A stretch of DNA of 64,000 bases from JBBBNV01 sp037137075 (GCF_037137075.1 NZ_JBBBNV010000003.1:124001-188000), one strand, 5' to 3'; numbered from the stretch's first letter, positions 33,980 through 43,302 are shown. Made by a program: numbers and translations. Notes: generated by a model from the sequence alone, not told the origin.

Positions 33980-34019
33980 AAAATCCCAACCACTTTCAGA
34001 AAAAGTGAATTGGGATTTT
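33980..34019. terminator. Bidirectional terminator between membrane protein gene and zwf
   Basis: AAAATCCCAA (33980-33989) pairs with TTGGGATTTT (34010-34019), with an inner CACTTT/AAAGTG. It lies between convergent genes. Confidence 0.85.
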
Positions 34020-34194
34020 GTCTGTTTCATGTATCGGCTCATCTCTTGAACATGCGGGTGAAGCAAGCCTCCTTCCGTCGCTTCAGAGCCGGATTCTTCA
34101 TAGAAACGAGGGGTTCCCATAAGCATCCGTCCGAAGCAAGGGTCCAATGCCCCTCCCCGCCTTGGGCTTGCTTGTTCACAGGGGCTACTAAAGC

Positions 34195-35748
34195 TTAGCT
34201 GGTTGCCGGGACCCAGACAACTTCGCTCTCGTCCTGCCCGTTGACCGGCCACCAGTGGAAGCCGTCCTGATGCAGCAGCTTATCGGCTGCCTCCGGTCCC
34301 CACGAGCCCGCAGGGTAAAATTTCAAATCGCTTTGATCCTGTGCCCAGCCGCTGGCGATCCGGTCGATAAACGTCCAGGCAAGCTTCACTTCATCCCAGC
34401 GGGTGAAGTAGGTCGAATCGCCGCGAGCCGCATCATAAATGAGGCGCTCGTACGCTTCCGGCGTATTGATGCCGATTTGGCAGCTTTGGCAGAAGTCCAT
34501 AGCAATCGGCACGATGGACCACTCCGAGCCCGGGCGCTTGGCGTTCATTTTCAGGTAAATGCCTTCGAGCGGGTTGACACGGAAGACGAGCAGATTCGGC
34601 TTCAGGTCGGTTTTTTGAGCGAAATAGACGTTCTCCGGCATGTTCTTGAACTCGACCACGACTTCCGTCGTTTTCACCGGCAGGCGCTTCCCTGTCCGCA
34701 CATAGAACGGAACGCCGGCCCAGCGGAAGTTATCCACCATGATTCTGGCAGCGAAGTACGTCTCTGTGACGGATTCCGGGTTTACCTTGTCCTCATTGCG
34801 GTAAGCCGGGAGCTCCTTGCCCTTCGACTGGCCTTCGGCATACTGGCCGCGTACCACATTGCCCTGCACATCCGCCGTGTCTTCATACAGGCGCAAAGAA
34901 CGAAGCACCTTCACCTTCTCATCGCGGATATCCTCCGGATGCATCCGGCTTGGCGGCTCCATCGCCATCATCGTCACCATTTGCAGCATATGGTTTTGGC
35001 CCATGTCGCGCAGGGCGCCGGAATGGTCGTAGTATCCGCCCCGCTCTTCCACACCGACCGTTTCACTCAGCGTAATCTGAATGTTAGCGATATGCTTGTT
35101 ATTCCAGAGCGGCTCGAAGAAAGCATTCGCAAAGCGAAGCACTTCAATATTTTGAACCATTTCTTTTCCGAGATAGTGGTCAATCCGGTAAATCTCTTCT
35201 TCGCGGAATACTCCGCTAAGCTCTTCGTTCAGCTTCTCCGCAGACGGCAGGTCATAGCCGAACGGCTTCTCGATGACAAGACGGTTCCAGCCCGCCGACT
35301 CCAGAATGCCCCCTGCCTTCAGATTATGGGCCACCGTACCGAACAGCTCCGGCGCCAAGGCCAAATAAATGAGACGGTTGCCTTCAATTCCGAACTTGCG
35401 GTCAAGCTGGCCGGTCAGCTCGTTCAGCTGGCGGAAGCCCTCGACGTTGTTCGTATCCAGCGGCATATATTCGAAATGGTCTGCAAAACGCTCCCAGTTA
35501 TCGTCATTGTCCACTTTGTAGCGTGCGAATTCCTTAATCGAATCCAGCACATCCTGACGGAACTCCTCATTGGTCCGCTGCCGGCGCGCTAATCCGACAA
35601 TAGCAAAGTTCTCTGCCAGCTTCCCTTCACGATATAAGGCGTAAAACGCCGGAAACAGCTTGCGCCGAGCCAAATCGCCTGTTGCACCGAACAGCAAAAT
35701 GACGGCGCCGGCGGCTTGAATTTCGTTTTGATTTCCTTCCATGGTCAT
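34195..35748 (-). CDS. zwf: Glucose-6-phosphate 1-dehydrogenase
   Basis: The 517-residue product shows the NADP-binding GATGDLARRKLFPAFYAL near the start, the catalytic RIDHYLGKEMVQN signature with its lysine and histidine, and the C-terminal G6PD domain. It performs the first oxidative step of the pentose phosphate pathway, giving NADPH and 6-phosphogluconolactone. The length fits the family. The start ATG follows AGAGGAAG. It is monocistronic, without gnd or pgl genes nearby, behind the promoter at 35805-35833. Confidence 0.97.
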   Translation of the reverse strand: MTMEGNQNEIQAAGAVILLFGATGDLARRKLFPAFYALYREGKLAENFAIVGLARRQRTNEEFRQDVLDSIKEFARYKVDNDDNWERFADHFEYMPLDTNNVEGFRQLNELTGQLDRKFGIEGNRLIYLALAPELFGTVAHNLKAGGILESAGWNRLVIEKPFGYDLPSAEKLNEELSGVFREEEIYRIDHYLGKEMVQNIEVLRFANAFFEPLWNNKHIANIQITLSETVGVEERGGYYDHSGALRDMGQNHMLQMVTMMAMEPPSRMHPEDIRDEKVKVLRSLRLYEDTADVQGNVVRGQYAEGQSKGKELPAYRNEDKVNPESVTETYFAARIMVDNFRWAGVPFYVRTGKRLPVKTTEVVVEFKNMPENVYFAQKTDLKPNLLVFRVNPLEGIYLKMNAKRPGSEWSIVPIAMDFCQSCQIGINTPEAYERLIYDAARGDSTYFTRWDEVKLAWTFIDRIASGWAQDQSDLKFYPAGSWGPEAADKLLHQDGFHWWPVNGQDESEVVWVPATS

Positions 35749-35804
35749 GTTCTTCCTCTTTCTTTCTGTATAGAGTGGGTTTATCGAAAATTTTCATTTA
35801 GTTT

Positions 35805-35833
35805 AGCATAGATGAACTTCGGTCGCTATTCAA
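35805..35833 (-). promoter_or_regulatory. Sigma-A promoter of zwf
   Basis: On the minus strand TTGAAT and TATGCT are separated by 17 bases. The leader is about 50 bases. The remainder of the gap up to 36129 shows no gene or clear signal. Confidence 0.7.
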
Positions 35834-36129
35834 GTTTTTATATGAAACGGATAAGAATCTTTTATAGGAAGCTCTCGGACTAGCCGAGCCCGCGCAGGCT
35901 TAGGCTGCACTGCGCCGGCTGGCTGATGCCATTGTCAAAGAACGAACGCCATCGCCGCATGGACAATGGTTGCTGGATGAAGCACCGGATCATCCGCTTT
36001 GGACACGTTACAGGGACAATACGGGTGCAGGCCCCCAAACACCTTAACCCGCCGGCCGGTCCGTCAGGGTGGATTATCCATTTGGCCGAGAACTCCTTCT
36101 GACTGGCTTTCTTTCGGCGGACTGCCTGC

Positions 36130-37632
36130 TCAGCTGCCCGTCATTGCGGCATTCAGCGATCCGACAGTCTCCGATGTCAGCGCGCAGCGGCCGGCGGCCT
36201 GTTCCCGTACCAGGTCCGGGCTCGGCGCGGCATATACCGTATTTAGGATGGACGCCTCAATCGGCCCGCCGGCCAGCGGATTGTGATCCAGCGTCAAATC
36301 CAGCCGGTATTTATCCGGCCTCACCACCGGACGGGCCACCGACCAGAAGGCCAGACGGAAAAATTGGCGCAGCCCCGGCAAATCTCCCTTGTCCCTGCTG
36401 TTATATACAACACGCCCGTCACTCAGGCGCGTCACCATAAAATTAGCATGCAAATTGCCGAAGTAATAGCCTCGCTTGCTCGGCTTTGCAGCCCCGGGTG
36501 CTATAGAGCCGCGGTACATGCCGACAAGGGCATTCCCGTAAGCGTCCACAAAGCGCTGCTTCGTATAAAACACCCCGTACGCCTTGTTCACACACGTCGG
36601 ATCTTCCTCCGGGACGTAGCGGATACCGAGCTTTTTGACATACGTTTCCAAAAGCGCATGATCCGGCTTATAGTAGTCCAGCGAAAGCTTCTTGCCGGCC
36701 TTTACTTCGCAGCTGGCATCCGCCTGAACCGTTATACGGTCCGCAGTGTTCTCGAAGATATAAATCCAGTTCTCCCCGCCTTCAGGGTCCTTCACCTCAA
36801 CGTCCATCCAGCAGCTGTATTCCCCGGCGGAGACATAGAGCTCCCGGCCGACCAGAACTTCACCGCTCCGGCCCAACGTCTGCTCGGTTCCTTGATTGTA
36901 TAAATACATCCGCCCGTTCAAAATCCCGTCAGCTGCCGTATCCGCAGCCAGTGTCACCTTACCCGCCGTACGCCCGTCGAATGTCTGAGCGCAGGCTCCG
37001 TTGATGGGCACCGACCATTTTGCCTGAAAATATGTACCGGACTCAGCCCGGCTGTAAGCAAACAAATGATAAGCGCCAGGCTCCAAATAAGCTGTAATCC
37101 CGCTTTGCCCCATCTCGCTAAGAACCAAGCCCGGCGCGATAGCCGCCCCCTGATCATCCGTAACGGTGGCGTAATAGGTTGCAGCTGCAAGAAGCTCTCC
37201 CCGATTATCCGTGCAGCCCAGCTTCACGGGCACAGCGCCTGCGCCATGCAGCGTCAGCAGGCCGCTGCCTTGGAATGGGCTCCGGTACACAAACGGGCAG
37301 CTTTCGGCGGTGAAGAGCGGATGAAATACCCCCTGGACTACGACCATGATATCCGCCAAATTCAACGGTAATCCACCGCTTACATGCACCCTGCCTGACC
37401 GGTCCGTCTCTTCGGACCCTATCAGCCGGTACGAAGGCGAAACGGCCGCTTCCCCGGGCTTCGCCTGCTCCCGGCAGTACAGCGTCACCCGGGCTGCCGA
37501 AGCAGGCTGTCCCTCGGGGTCCAACACTTGTATCACCGGACTTGTATCCGGCTCATACCACGCTTCACAAGAGAAGCCGCTCTGTTTGTCCGGCCGGCTT
37601 GCGAATGAATGAACCTGCTGCAGCTTGACCAT
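36130..37632 (-). CDS. Unknown protein behind a Fur-box-like site
   Basis: I do not recognise this protein of about 500 residues. An early stretch (VIQVLDPEGQPASAARVTLYC) looks like a carboxypeptidase-regulatory or other beta-sandwich domain, and further strand-rich repeats follow. The C-terminal third has several tryptophans, arginines and conserved-looking motifs (KRGYYFGNLHANFMVTRLSD). No signal peptide or membrane segment is present, so it is probably cytoplasmic. The ATG at 37632 follows AGAAAGG closely; an ATG at 37728 is an alternative. The frame stays open up to 37851 but crosses the Fur box, so that part is leader. Confidence 0.65.
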   Translation of the reverse strand: MVKLQQVHSFASRPDKQSGFSCEAWYEPDTSPVIQVLDPEGQPASAARVTLYCREQAKPGEAAVSPSYRLIGSEETDRSGRVHVSGGLPLNLADIMVVVQGVFHPLFTAESCPFVYRSPFQGSGLLTLHGAGAVPVKLGCTDNRGELLAAATYYATVTDDQGAAIAPGLVLSEMGQSGITAYLEPGAYHLFAYSRAESGTYFQAKWSVPINGACAQTFDGRTAGKVTLAADTAADGILNGRMYLYNQGTEQTLGRSGEVLVGRELYVSAGEYSCWMDVEVKDPEGGENWIYIFENTADRITVQADASCEVKAGKKLSLDYYKPDHALLETYVKKLGIRYVPEEDPTCVNKAYGVFYTKQRFVDAYGNALVGMYRGSIAPGAAKPSKRGYYFGNLHANFMVTRLSDGRVVYNSRDKGDLPGLRQFFRLAFWSVARPVVRPDKYRLDLTLDHNPLAGGPIEASILNTVYAAPSPDLVREQAAGRCALTSETVGSLNAAMTGS

Positions 37633-37752
37633 CACCTTTCTGGGCCGCCTGATTGCTTGCCGCCTGCAAACCCTGTCCTCTGCGCAAGAGGTAAAAGGTT
37701 GATTTTGCGCCTGCGGCAAATCAATCATTCCGGTATTTTTCTTGTCAGTATA

Positions 37753-37777
37753 TGATAATAATTGATAACGATTATCA
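37753..37777. promoter_or_regulatory. Fur box (two overlapping 7-1-7 motifs)
   Basis: TGATAACGATTATCA (37763-37777) matches the Fur 7-1-7 pattern TGATAAT-N-ATTATCA at all but one base. A weaker overlapping motif, TGATAATAATTGATA, starts at 37753. It sits between the glycosyltransferase-like gene and the unknown gene on the minus strand. Confidence 0.75.
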
Positions 37778-37863
37778 TTGTTAATTTGTTTTTTATACAG
37801 CAATAAACCGTATGTCTCCGGCTCCTCTATCGCCGGGCACATACGGTTCATCCATCTGCTGCA

Positions 37864-39414
37864 TTACGGCAGCCAGCCGGAAGGTACCGCCGGGCGCACT
37901 CTCCGGACCAACCGATGAACCCCCCACACTGCCGCTGTTATTAGCATCAAGTCCAGACATACCGTAAACAAAAACAAATGCTTGCTCAAATCCGCCTCTC
38001 CGCTTCCGAGAAACGGCACCACAAACTGCAGCACAGCCACGGCCGGTATCACGAGCAGCACGTCCAGCTGTGCCGCTGCAGCCTTGCCTTTTGCACGCAG
38101 ACGCTCCAATCCCCACCCTGCCAGCCACAATCCGAAGAAGCTGGCTTGAACCGCGAAGGAGCCCGGCAGCCAGCGCTGCTTCGCCCCGCTCCACCAGTCA
38201 AAGGACGGGGTGATTGCGCCGTACTCCTTCCCCGCTCCCCGCTCATAGTTGCCCAGATACCCGGGGCGGCTCACTTTTCCGGCCTGGGCGGATTTGTTGA
38301 GCTTGTCCAGAAGATGCTGCGGATGGGTGGCGTAAAAGGAGGCCACCTTGAACACGCTGATGTTCGACAGCAGCGCGTGTGTTAAATCCGGATCCCTTTG
38401 CGGAATTGCGGTGCCGGATTGGAAATAATCCGTTCCTGCCAGCACCGTGTATCTCGCATCCAGCCCCAACTGCTCCAAATCCCGCTCAGGGAGTGGAGAA
38501 TCCTTCAAAATACCGGTAAAAACCGACTGATATAAATTGATAACCCGGATTTCCTTGGCATCGAGCAGAAAGATGCCCGCCGACATCAGCGCCAGCACTC
38601 CGGCGCAAGCAGCCGCCAGCCGCGATCCGCAGCCATGCCGAATGCCCTTCATGCGCCTGACCGGCAGCGCTCTGTCCACATCCGTGCTCAAACCACCGGC
38701 AGCCGTACTGCTTCTCGACGCTTGCAGCCTGCCCAGTCGCAGCAGCAGCAGCGCAAGGACCAGTCCAATCGGAGCATTCTGCACCTTGGCACCGACAAGC
38801 AGTAATCCAGCCGCCGCCACGAACAGCAGTCCGCCTGGCGTCCGCCCCTCCCGGTGCGCGAAGCGCAGCGCTAACGCGAGCGTCAGGAGCAGAAACATAA
38901 GCGAAGCAGGTTCCCCGTAGAGCGAATTAAAATAAGCTGCATAACCCACATCCGTGAACACAAGCACGAGCAAAATGCCCAGCAGCACCGCCGCAGCCCG
39001 GCTTAATGCTTGCCCTGCGCTGCGCAGCAGCAGGAAGCAGGCTGCCAGCAGGAGCGCGGTGTAAATGCCAGCTACATAGCGAACATCCAGCAAGGCTTGT
39101 GAGCCAAACAGCACCGCCATCCCCCGGGCGAGCCAAATAATTGGCAGCTGAGTGGACACATAAGCCCCATGGCCAAACGGCACCAGAGCAAACCAGCGGC
39201 TCATATAGCCAAAAAAACGATCCCGGTGCGTCAAGGCGTTCGGATCATAGTCCAGCCCGGACGTCCGCATCACACGTTCGAAATCCCCATTATCCGCCAG
39301 CCCGATCAGCGGCGGAATAAACAATTGAATGATGAGTACAGCAGCCGCAGCCGCTATAGTCAGCCCCTCCCATGAGAACACTTGGCTAAGCCATCGGCGC
39401 CTCATGTGCTTCAC
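37864..39414 (-). CDS. Large polytopic membrane protein, glycosyltransferase-like (WsfD-like)
   Basis: The 516-residue protein has about ten hydrophobic segments and an extracytoplasmic loop after the first with GLADNGDFERVM, an acidic motif of the kind seen in GT-C-fold glycosyltransferases. The overall pattern recalls the WsfD proteins of S-layer glycan clusters; this link is from memory and weak. A large soluble loop at about 300-420 carries conserved aromatics (YLGNYERGAGKEYGAITPSF). It lies downstream of the GT2-GtrA pair on the same strand but after their terminator. The Fur-box gene follows. Confidence 0.65.
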   Translation of the reverse strand: MKHMRRRWLSQVFSWEGLTIAAAAAVLIIQLFIPPLIGLADNGDFERVMRTSGLDYDPNALTHRDRFFGYMSRWFALVPFGHGAYVSTQLPIIWLARGMAVLFGSQALLDVRYVAGIYTALLLAACFLLLRSAGQALSRAAAVLLGILLVLVFTDVGYAAYFNSLYGEPASLMFLLLTLALALRFAHREGRTPGGLLFVAAAGLLLVGAKVQNAPIGLVLALLLLRLGRLQASRSSTAAGGLSTDVDRALPVRRMKGIRHGCGSRLAAACAGVLALMSAGIFLLDAKEIRVINLYQSVFTGILKDSPLPERDLEQLGLDARYTVLAGTDYFQSGTAIPQRDPDLTHALLSNISVFKVASFYATHPQHLLDKLNKSAQAGKVSRPGYLGNYERGAGKEYGAITPSFDWWSGAKQRWLPGSFAVQASFFGLWLAGWGLERLRAKGKAAAAQLDVLLVIPAVAVLQFVVPFLGSGEADLSKHLFLFTVCLDLMLITAAVWGVHRLVRRVRPAVPSGWLP

Positions 39415-39646
39415 TCTGTCCTTTCTCTTCTTTTGAAGAACTTTTATTTATCCATCATTGGATATTCATGGATTTCCATTCTTTATTGTTACGTTTAACC
39501 CTTGCTTCCATTCATCTAATTTCCGTATTTTTCATGTGCCATCCCCTGCAGAAGGTGATTGACCACCGACATGCAGCCCCCGCCTGGCGCGCCGGGGCCG
39601 CACGCGTGCGAGCTGAGTCAATCGCCCCTATCTTCTAAAAAGCAAA

Positions 39647-39677
39647 GCGCCGCACGCTGAAAGACTGCGTGCGGCGC
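39647..39677 (-). terminator. Terminator of GT2-gtrA operon
   Basis: GCGCCGCACGC pairs with GCGTGCGGCGC around a 9-base loop; on the minus strand TTTGCTTTTT follows. It begins 11 bases after the gtrA stop. The 39415-39646 gap before the next gene shows no gene or clear promoter. Confidence 0.85.
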
Positions 39678-39687
39678 ATCGGCCCGG

Positions 39688-40140
39688 CTATTTTGTTTTC
39701 GAAGATACTCGAAAGGTAAAATATTTATGCCCCGCATAATTGCTGAGCGTGTAAATGACCGCCCCCAGCAGGGCTGCGCCGTTTTTTTCCCACAGCTCAG
39801 TCGCTGACTGGCTCCCGAGCGCCCCGAGCATACTCACCAGCATCCGGCTAATCCATAAAGATATCCCGTACGATAGGAAGTAACAAACCACGATGACCAG
39901 GACAAACCGCCAGAAGCTGCTTGCAAGCCCGGCTTTGGAACGAAACGTAAACGTCCGGTTCAAAATATAGCTCACGACCGCGCCACTGGCATTGCCGAGA
40001 AAGGTAGCCCACCAGTAATTTAAGCCTGCCCAATTAAGCAGCAGCAGCGTGCTGCCAAGTCCAATCAACGTATTAATTACACCAACCAGCAGGAAGCGGA
40101 CAAACCGCTGTCCGGCCAGCCGCATCACAAGCGTCTTCAC
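39688..40140 (-). CDS. GtrA-family membrane protein
   Basis: The 150-residue product has four hydrophobic segments and the GtrA/DPMS signature VRFLLVGVINTLIGLGSTLL near the start, with YILNRTFTFRSK in the middle and HKYFTFRV at the end. GtrA proteins help move undecaprenyl-linked sugars across the membrane for wall, teichoic-acid or O-antigen glycosylation. It overlaps the GT2 gene by a few bases, so the two act as a flippase-transferase pair. Confidence 0.9.
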   Translation of the reverse strand: MKTLVMRLAGQRFVRFLLVGVINTLIGLGSTLLLLNWAGLNYWWATFLGNASGAVVSYILNRTFTFRSKAGLASSFWRFVLVIVVCYFLSYGISLWISRMLVSMLGALGSQSATELWEKNGAALLGAVIYTLSNYAGHKYFTFRVSSKTK

Positions 40141-41315
40141 TGGATGCCCACTCCTTCATTGCTGTCCCGCTGCGTTTCATGTCCTGTTCGCTGCCCGCGG
40201 CTGCCTGTACGCTGCCTCCCGGTTTCCCCTCCGGCACCGTTCTCCCCCGCCTTCGCCTCGCTTAAGAAGCTTACAGGACCGCCTGCCGCTCCGTTGGCCG
40301 GATCGGGCTTCATTAGATCTCCCTGCGGCGCTCCTGAAGATGGGTGGCCGGCAAGTCCCACGGCCTGGGCAATCGCGTATAACGGACGCTGCTTGACCTC
40401 CCGGTAAATTTTCCCGATGTATTCGCCGATAAGTCCCAGCGCCAGCAGCTGTACTCCGCCGATAAACCAAATCGATACCATGAGCGAGGCCCAGCCGGTG
40501 ACCGTATTGCCCCGCAGCTTGTCCACCACGGCATACAGTCCTGCGAGAATGCTGACTGCGAACAAGACGAAGCCCGCCGCCGTCACCAGGCGAATCGGCG
40601 TTACGCTCAGCGAGGTTATGCCGTTGATGGCGAAGGACAGCATCTTGCGCAGCGGATACTTCGATTCCCCTGCAAACCGTTCATGACGATCATACAGCAC
40701 CTCAGCCGAGGAGAATCCGACCATCGGCACCATCCCCCGCAGGAACAAATTGACCTCCTTAAACCGGGCAAGCTGCTCCAGCGCCCGGCGGCTCATCAGC
40801 CGGTAATCGGCGTGATTGTAGGTCATATTGACTCCCATGGAGCGCATTAACCGATAGAAGCCAAGCGCCGTTGTCCGTTTAAACCAGGTATCGGTCGCCC
40901 TGCTGCTGCGAACCCCATACACGATCTCATAGCCTTCGTGGTATTTGCAGACGAATTCACGAATCGCTGTGACATCATCCTGCAAATCCGCATCAATGGA
41001 GATGACACAGTCCGCGATATCCTTGCTGTACATCAGCCCTGCCAGCAGGGCCGCCTGATGGCCGCTGTTACGGGCCAGCTTCAGACCGCTTACCAGCCGA
41101 TTGGACTCGTGCAGCTGTTCAATCAGCGTCCATGTCCGATCCTTGCTTCCATCATCCACAAATACAAGCAGGCTTTGCCTTGCAACCAGCCGTTCCTCCA
41201 TCAGGCCTTTCAGGACAGCCGTCAGCCGCCGGACCGTTTCCGGCAGCACCTCCTCCTCGTTATAGCACGGTACCACGATGTGCAGAACCGGAAGCGCCGC
41301 ATTCATATTGGACAT
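40137..41315 (-). CDS. GT2 glycosyltransferase, GtrB/DPM1 type
   Basis: The product of about 392 residues has a GT2 domain (VLHIVVPCYNEEEVLPETVR; DADLQDD as the nucleotide-sugar and metal motif), then two C-terminal membrane helices. It makes polyprenyl-phosphate sugar from a nucleotide sugar. The start at 41315 is the second of two ATGs after AAGGGGG. The last 65 residues are a low-complexity Gly/Ala/Arg/Gln tail that is unusual for the family. It forms an operon with gtrA. Confidence 0.92.
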   Translation of the reverse strand: MSNMNAALPVLHIVVPCYNEEEVLPETVRRLTAVLKGLMEERLVARQSLLVFVDDGSKDRTWTLIEQLHESNRLVSGLKLARNSGHQAALLAGLMYSKDIADCVISIDADLQDDVTAIREFVCKYHEGYEIVYGVRSSRATDTWFKRTTALGFYRLMRSMGVNMTYNHADYRLMSRRALEQLARFKEVNLFLRGMVPMVGFSSAEVLYDRHERFAGESKYPLRKMLSFAINGITSLSVTPIRLVTAAGFVLFAVSILAGLYAVVDKLRGNTVTGWASLMVSIWFIGGVQLLALGLIGEYIGKIYREVKQRPLYAIAQAVGLAGHPSSGAPQGDLMKPDPANGAAGGPVSFLSEAKAGENGAGGETGRQRTGSRGQRTGHETQRDSNEGVGIQ

Positions 41316-41475
41316 CATAATCCCCCTTATTCCCCAACAAGCTTCTTCCTTTTTAATAATGTACCACAAAACAGCAATTGGTAGAAAAATGAAATCGCTG
41401 GGCGTTTATCCAGACCACGCCTTCATCCGGTGCATATGTTGAGATGAAACAAATTCTGAGGAGGTGTCCCTTGCA

Positions 41476-41862
41476 ATGCATGTGATTCATCCTATTTGTG
41501 AAGAGAAATGCAAACCGTTTTATGGTCGTCCGGTCTGTGTCGTAATGCATGACGGTACCCGTTATTTCGGCACATTAAGCCGCCTTCACAATAACGAGCT
41601 CATCCTGAATGAAGCCGCTCCGGCCGGTATAAGCCATAAAAGCAGTCTTACAGCCGCTCCAGCCAAAAAAAGCAAAAACAAAAAGCATACCAAGGCCGCC
41701 GGAGCGGCGCAGGCTCCTGCCACAGCAAAGCTGTCCAGCTTCGGGCCTTATCCATACGGGGGGTATAATGGTTACGCAGGGTACAGCCCCTACGGGTTTG
41801 GCGGCGGCCGGGTGGCGCTGGGGTTGGCCTCCATCGCCCTGCTATTCCTGCTGCTCATTTAA
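41476..41862 (+). CDS. Sm-like N-domain protein with C-terminal membrane anchor
   Basis: The 128-residue product begins with a short stretch (KPFYGRPVCVVMHDGTRYFG then TLSRLHNNELILN) that follows an Sm/Hfq-type beta-barrel pattern. A lysine- and alanine-rich linker comes next, then a Gly/Tyr-rich segment (FGPYPYGGYNGYAGYSPYGF) and a C-terminal hydrophobic tail (VALGLASIALLFLLLI). The order suggests a tail-anchored or surface-exposed protein. I do not recognise the family; a coat or spore-surface link is only a guess from the Gly/Tyr content. The ATG follows GAGGAGG. Confidence 0.65.
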   Translation: MHVIHPICEEKCKPFYGRPVCVVMHDGTRYFGTLSRLHNNELILNEAAPAGISHKSSLTAAPAKKSKNKKHTKAAGAAQAPATAKLSSFGPYPYGGYNGYAGYSPYGFGGGRVALGLASIALLFLLLI

Positions 41863-41884
41863 CAGCCTGCCAAACCGATCTATA

Positions 41885-41924
41885 GGCAGTGTCCCCGCGC
41901 GTGGAGTAGCGCGGGGATACTGCC
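41885..41924 (+). terminator. Terminator of Sm-like gene
   Basis: GGCAGTGTCCCCGCGC pairs with GCGCGGGGATACTGCC (16 positions, one mismatch), followed by TTTTT, 23 bases past the stop codon. Confidence 0.9.
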
Positions 41925-42062
41925 TTTTTGCCATGCCGTCCTCCTGGCGCTGGATGCTGCTGAGACGGCTTTATGGCCTTCTTCACTCCGCGCTTGACGC
42001 TGCCGAACCGGCGGGCGGCTGGTTTTATTTTTGGAATGAATGGATAAACCCGCCACGCTTTT

Positions 42063-42071
42063 TGATATAAT
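42063..42071 (+). promoter_or_regulatory. Extended -10 of CDF transporter gene
   Basis: TGATATAAT combines the TGn extension with TATAAT. The start codon lies about 65 bases downstream. Confidence 0.5.
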
Positions 42072-42135
42072 GTACCTAACAGACCGCTCACCGACATTCA
42101 TCCGGAATGTCCATTCGAAGGAGGACCATACCCGC

Positions 42136-43149
42136 ATGCAGCAGCACTCCCACAACGGGCCCGAACGAGAAAGCTGGCTCAGCCTAATCAAGAAAGGAAA
42201 TATGTCCTCCGCTACGGCGGCCATCGGCAACACCGGCTTAGCGATTGTCAAAGCCATTGCCGCCTCCAGCACCGGAAGCGGCGCCATGTTCGCCTCGGCC
42301 ATGCACTCGGTTGCAGATGCAGTGAATCAGGCGTTTGTTTTTTCCGGCAGCGTGCTCGCGGAGAAGAAGGCCACGTCCAAATTCCCCACAGGCTTTGGCC
42401 GGGTCATTCATATTTTTTGTATGGTGGCCGTGATTGTCGTCACCATTATGGCCTACGAAACGATCCTGGAGGGCATCCATCTGCTGCAGCATCCGGCGGC
42501 ATCCTCGGGATTCTGGCTGAACCTTATTATTTTGCTGCTCTCTCTGGCTGTAGACGGGTATGTATTGATTAAGGCTATGAAAGAGGTTGTACATGAGGCC
42601 CGGGTCGATGCCAAAGGGCTTGCCGTTTTGGGTGCAGCCTTCAAGCATGTCGGACGAGCCGCCCCTCCGACCAGGCTGGTATTTTATGAGGATTTGGTAG
42701 CTACAGCAGGCGCCTTGCTCGCGCTTGTCGCTGTTGTCGTCACTGCGCTTACCAATTTTGCGTATATGGATGGCATCGTGACCATCCTGATCGGCCTGTT
42801 GATGGTCGGCGTGGCGTTCCGGGTAGGCTACGATAACATGGTCGGGCTAATCGGAGTAGCGGCGCCTCCCGAGGTAGAGGACCGGGTGGCCAAGCTGATT
42901 CTGACTTCGCTGGACGTAACCGACATTTATCAGCTTCGCGTGCTTCAGGAAGGCCGCTACTACCATGTCGACGGACTTATCGAGCTGAAGGCAGGACTCA
43001 CCCTGGCCGACGCCGACGATATCAAGTTCAGAATTCGCGACAGGCTGCTGGGCGATCCGGACATTGCCGATGTAACGCTTGGCATTATTGAGGATGACGG
43101 GATCAAGAAATGGGCCCCCGTCCAAAGCAAAGCCTCCGAACCGGTATAG
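42136..43149 (+). CDS. Cation diffusion facilitator (CDF) family transporter
   Basis: The 337-residue product has a short histidine-bearing N-terminus and about six membrane segments, with the CDF helix-2 motif SAMHSVADAVNQAF. A cytoplasmic C-terminal dimer domain of about 90 residues resembles the zinc-transporter dimerisation domain. It should export a divalent cation (zinc, iron, manganese or cobalt) against protons. The helix-5 region reads RLVFYEDLVATAGALLALV, with an E-D pair where the usual metal-binding H-x-x-x-D lies, so substrate choice may be altered. ATG 42136 follows GGAGG. The terminator overlaps its stop codon. Confidence 0.88.
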   Translation: MQQHSHNGPERESWLSLIKKGNMSSATAAIGNTGLAIVKAIAASSTGSGAMFASAMHSVADAVNQAFVFSGSVLAEKKATSKFPTGFGRVIHIFCMVAVIVVTIMAYETILEGIHLLQHPAASSGFWLNLIILLLSLAVDGYVLIKAMKEVVHEARVDAKGLAVLGAAFKHVGRAAPPTRLVFYEDLVATAGALLALVAVVVTALTNFAYMDGIVTILIGLLMVGVAFRVGYDNMVGLIGVAAPPEVEDRVAKLILTSLDVTDIYQLRVLQEGRYYHVDGLIELKAGLTLADADDIKFRIRDRLLGDPDIADVTLGIIEDDGIKKWAPVQSKASEPV

Positions 43150-43171
43150 CCGGGCTCGGAGGCTTTGCTTT
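43124..43171 (+). terminator. Terminator overlapping the CDF gene end
   Basis: AAAGCAAAGCCTCCGA (43124-43139) pairs perfectly with TCGGAGGCTTTGCTTT (43156-43171). The loop contains the stop codon, so the terminator stem starts inside the coding region. The remaining gap up to 43426 carries only the next terminator. Confidence 0.8.
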
Positions 43172-43302
43172 CTACACACTCTATCACGTTTCTCCTTCCT
43201 GAACCCTGTGAATCAGGGAAAAGCGCGCAGCAGAGCAGCCTTGGAGAGGGTAGCGATAACGTACTTCCTTCCAGGAGCATTTTAACAAAATGGAAAAATG
43301 AG

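Noticed and set aside
34255..35592. A 445-codon plus-strand open frame
   Set aside because: It is antisense to zwf, whose family match is certain, and has histidine- and arginine-rich shadow composition. Similar long antisense frames across prfC (28354-29379) and copA (44579-45997) were rejected for the same reason.
37633..37851. N-terminal extension of the Fur-box gene
   Set aside because: The open frame upstream of 37632 crosses the Fur box and the predicted promoter, so it must be largely untranscribed leader.
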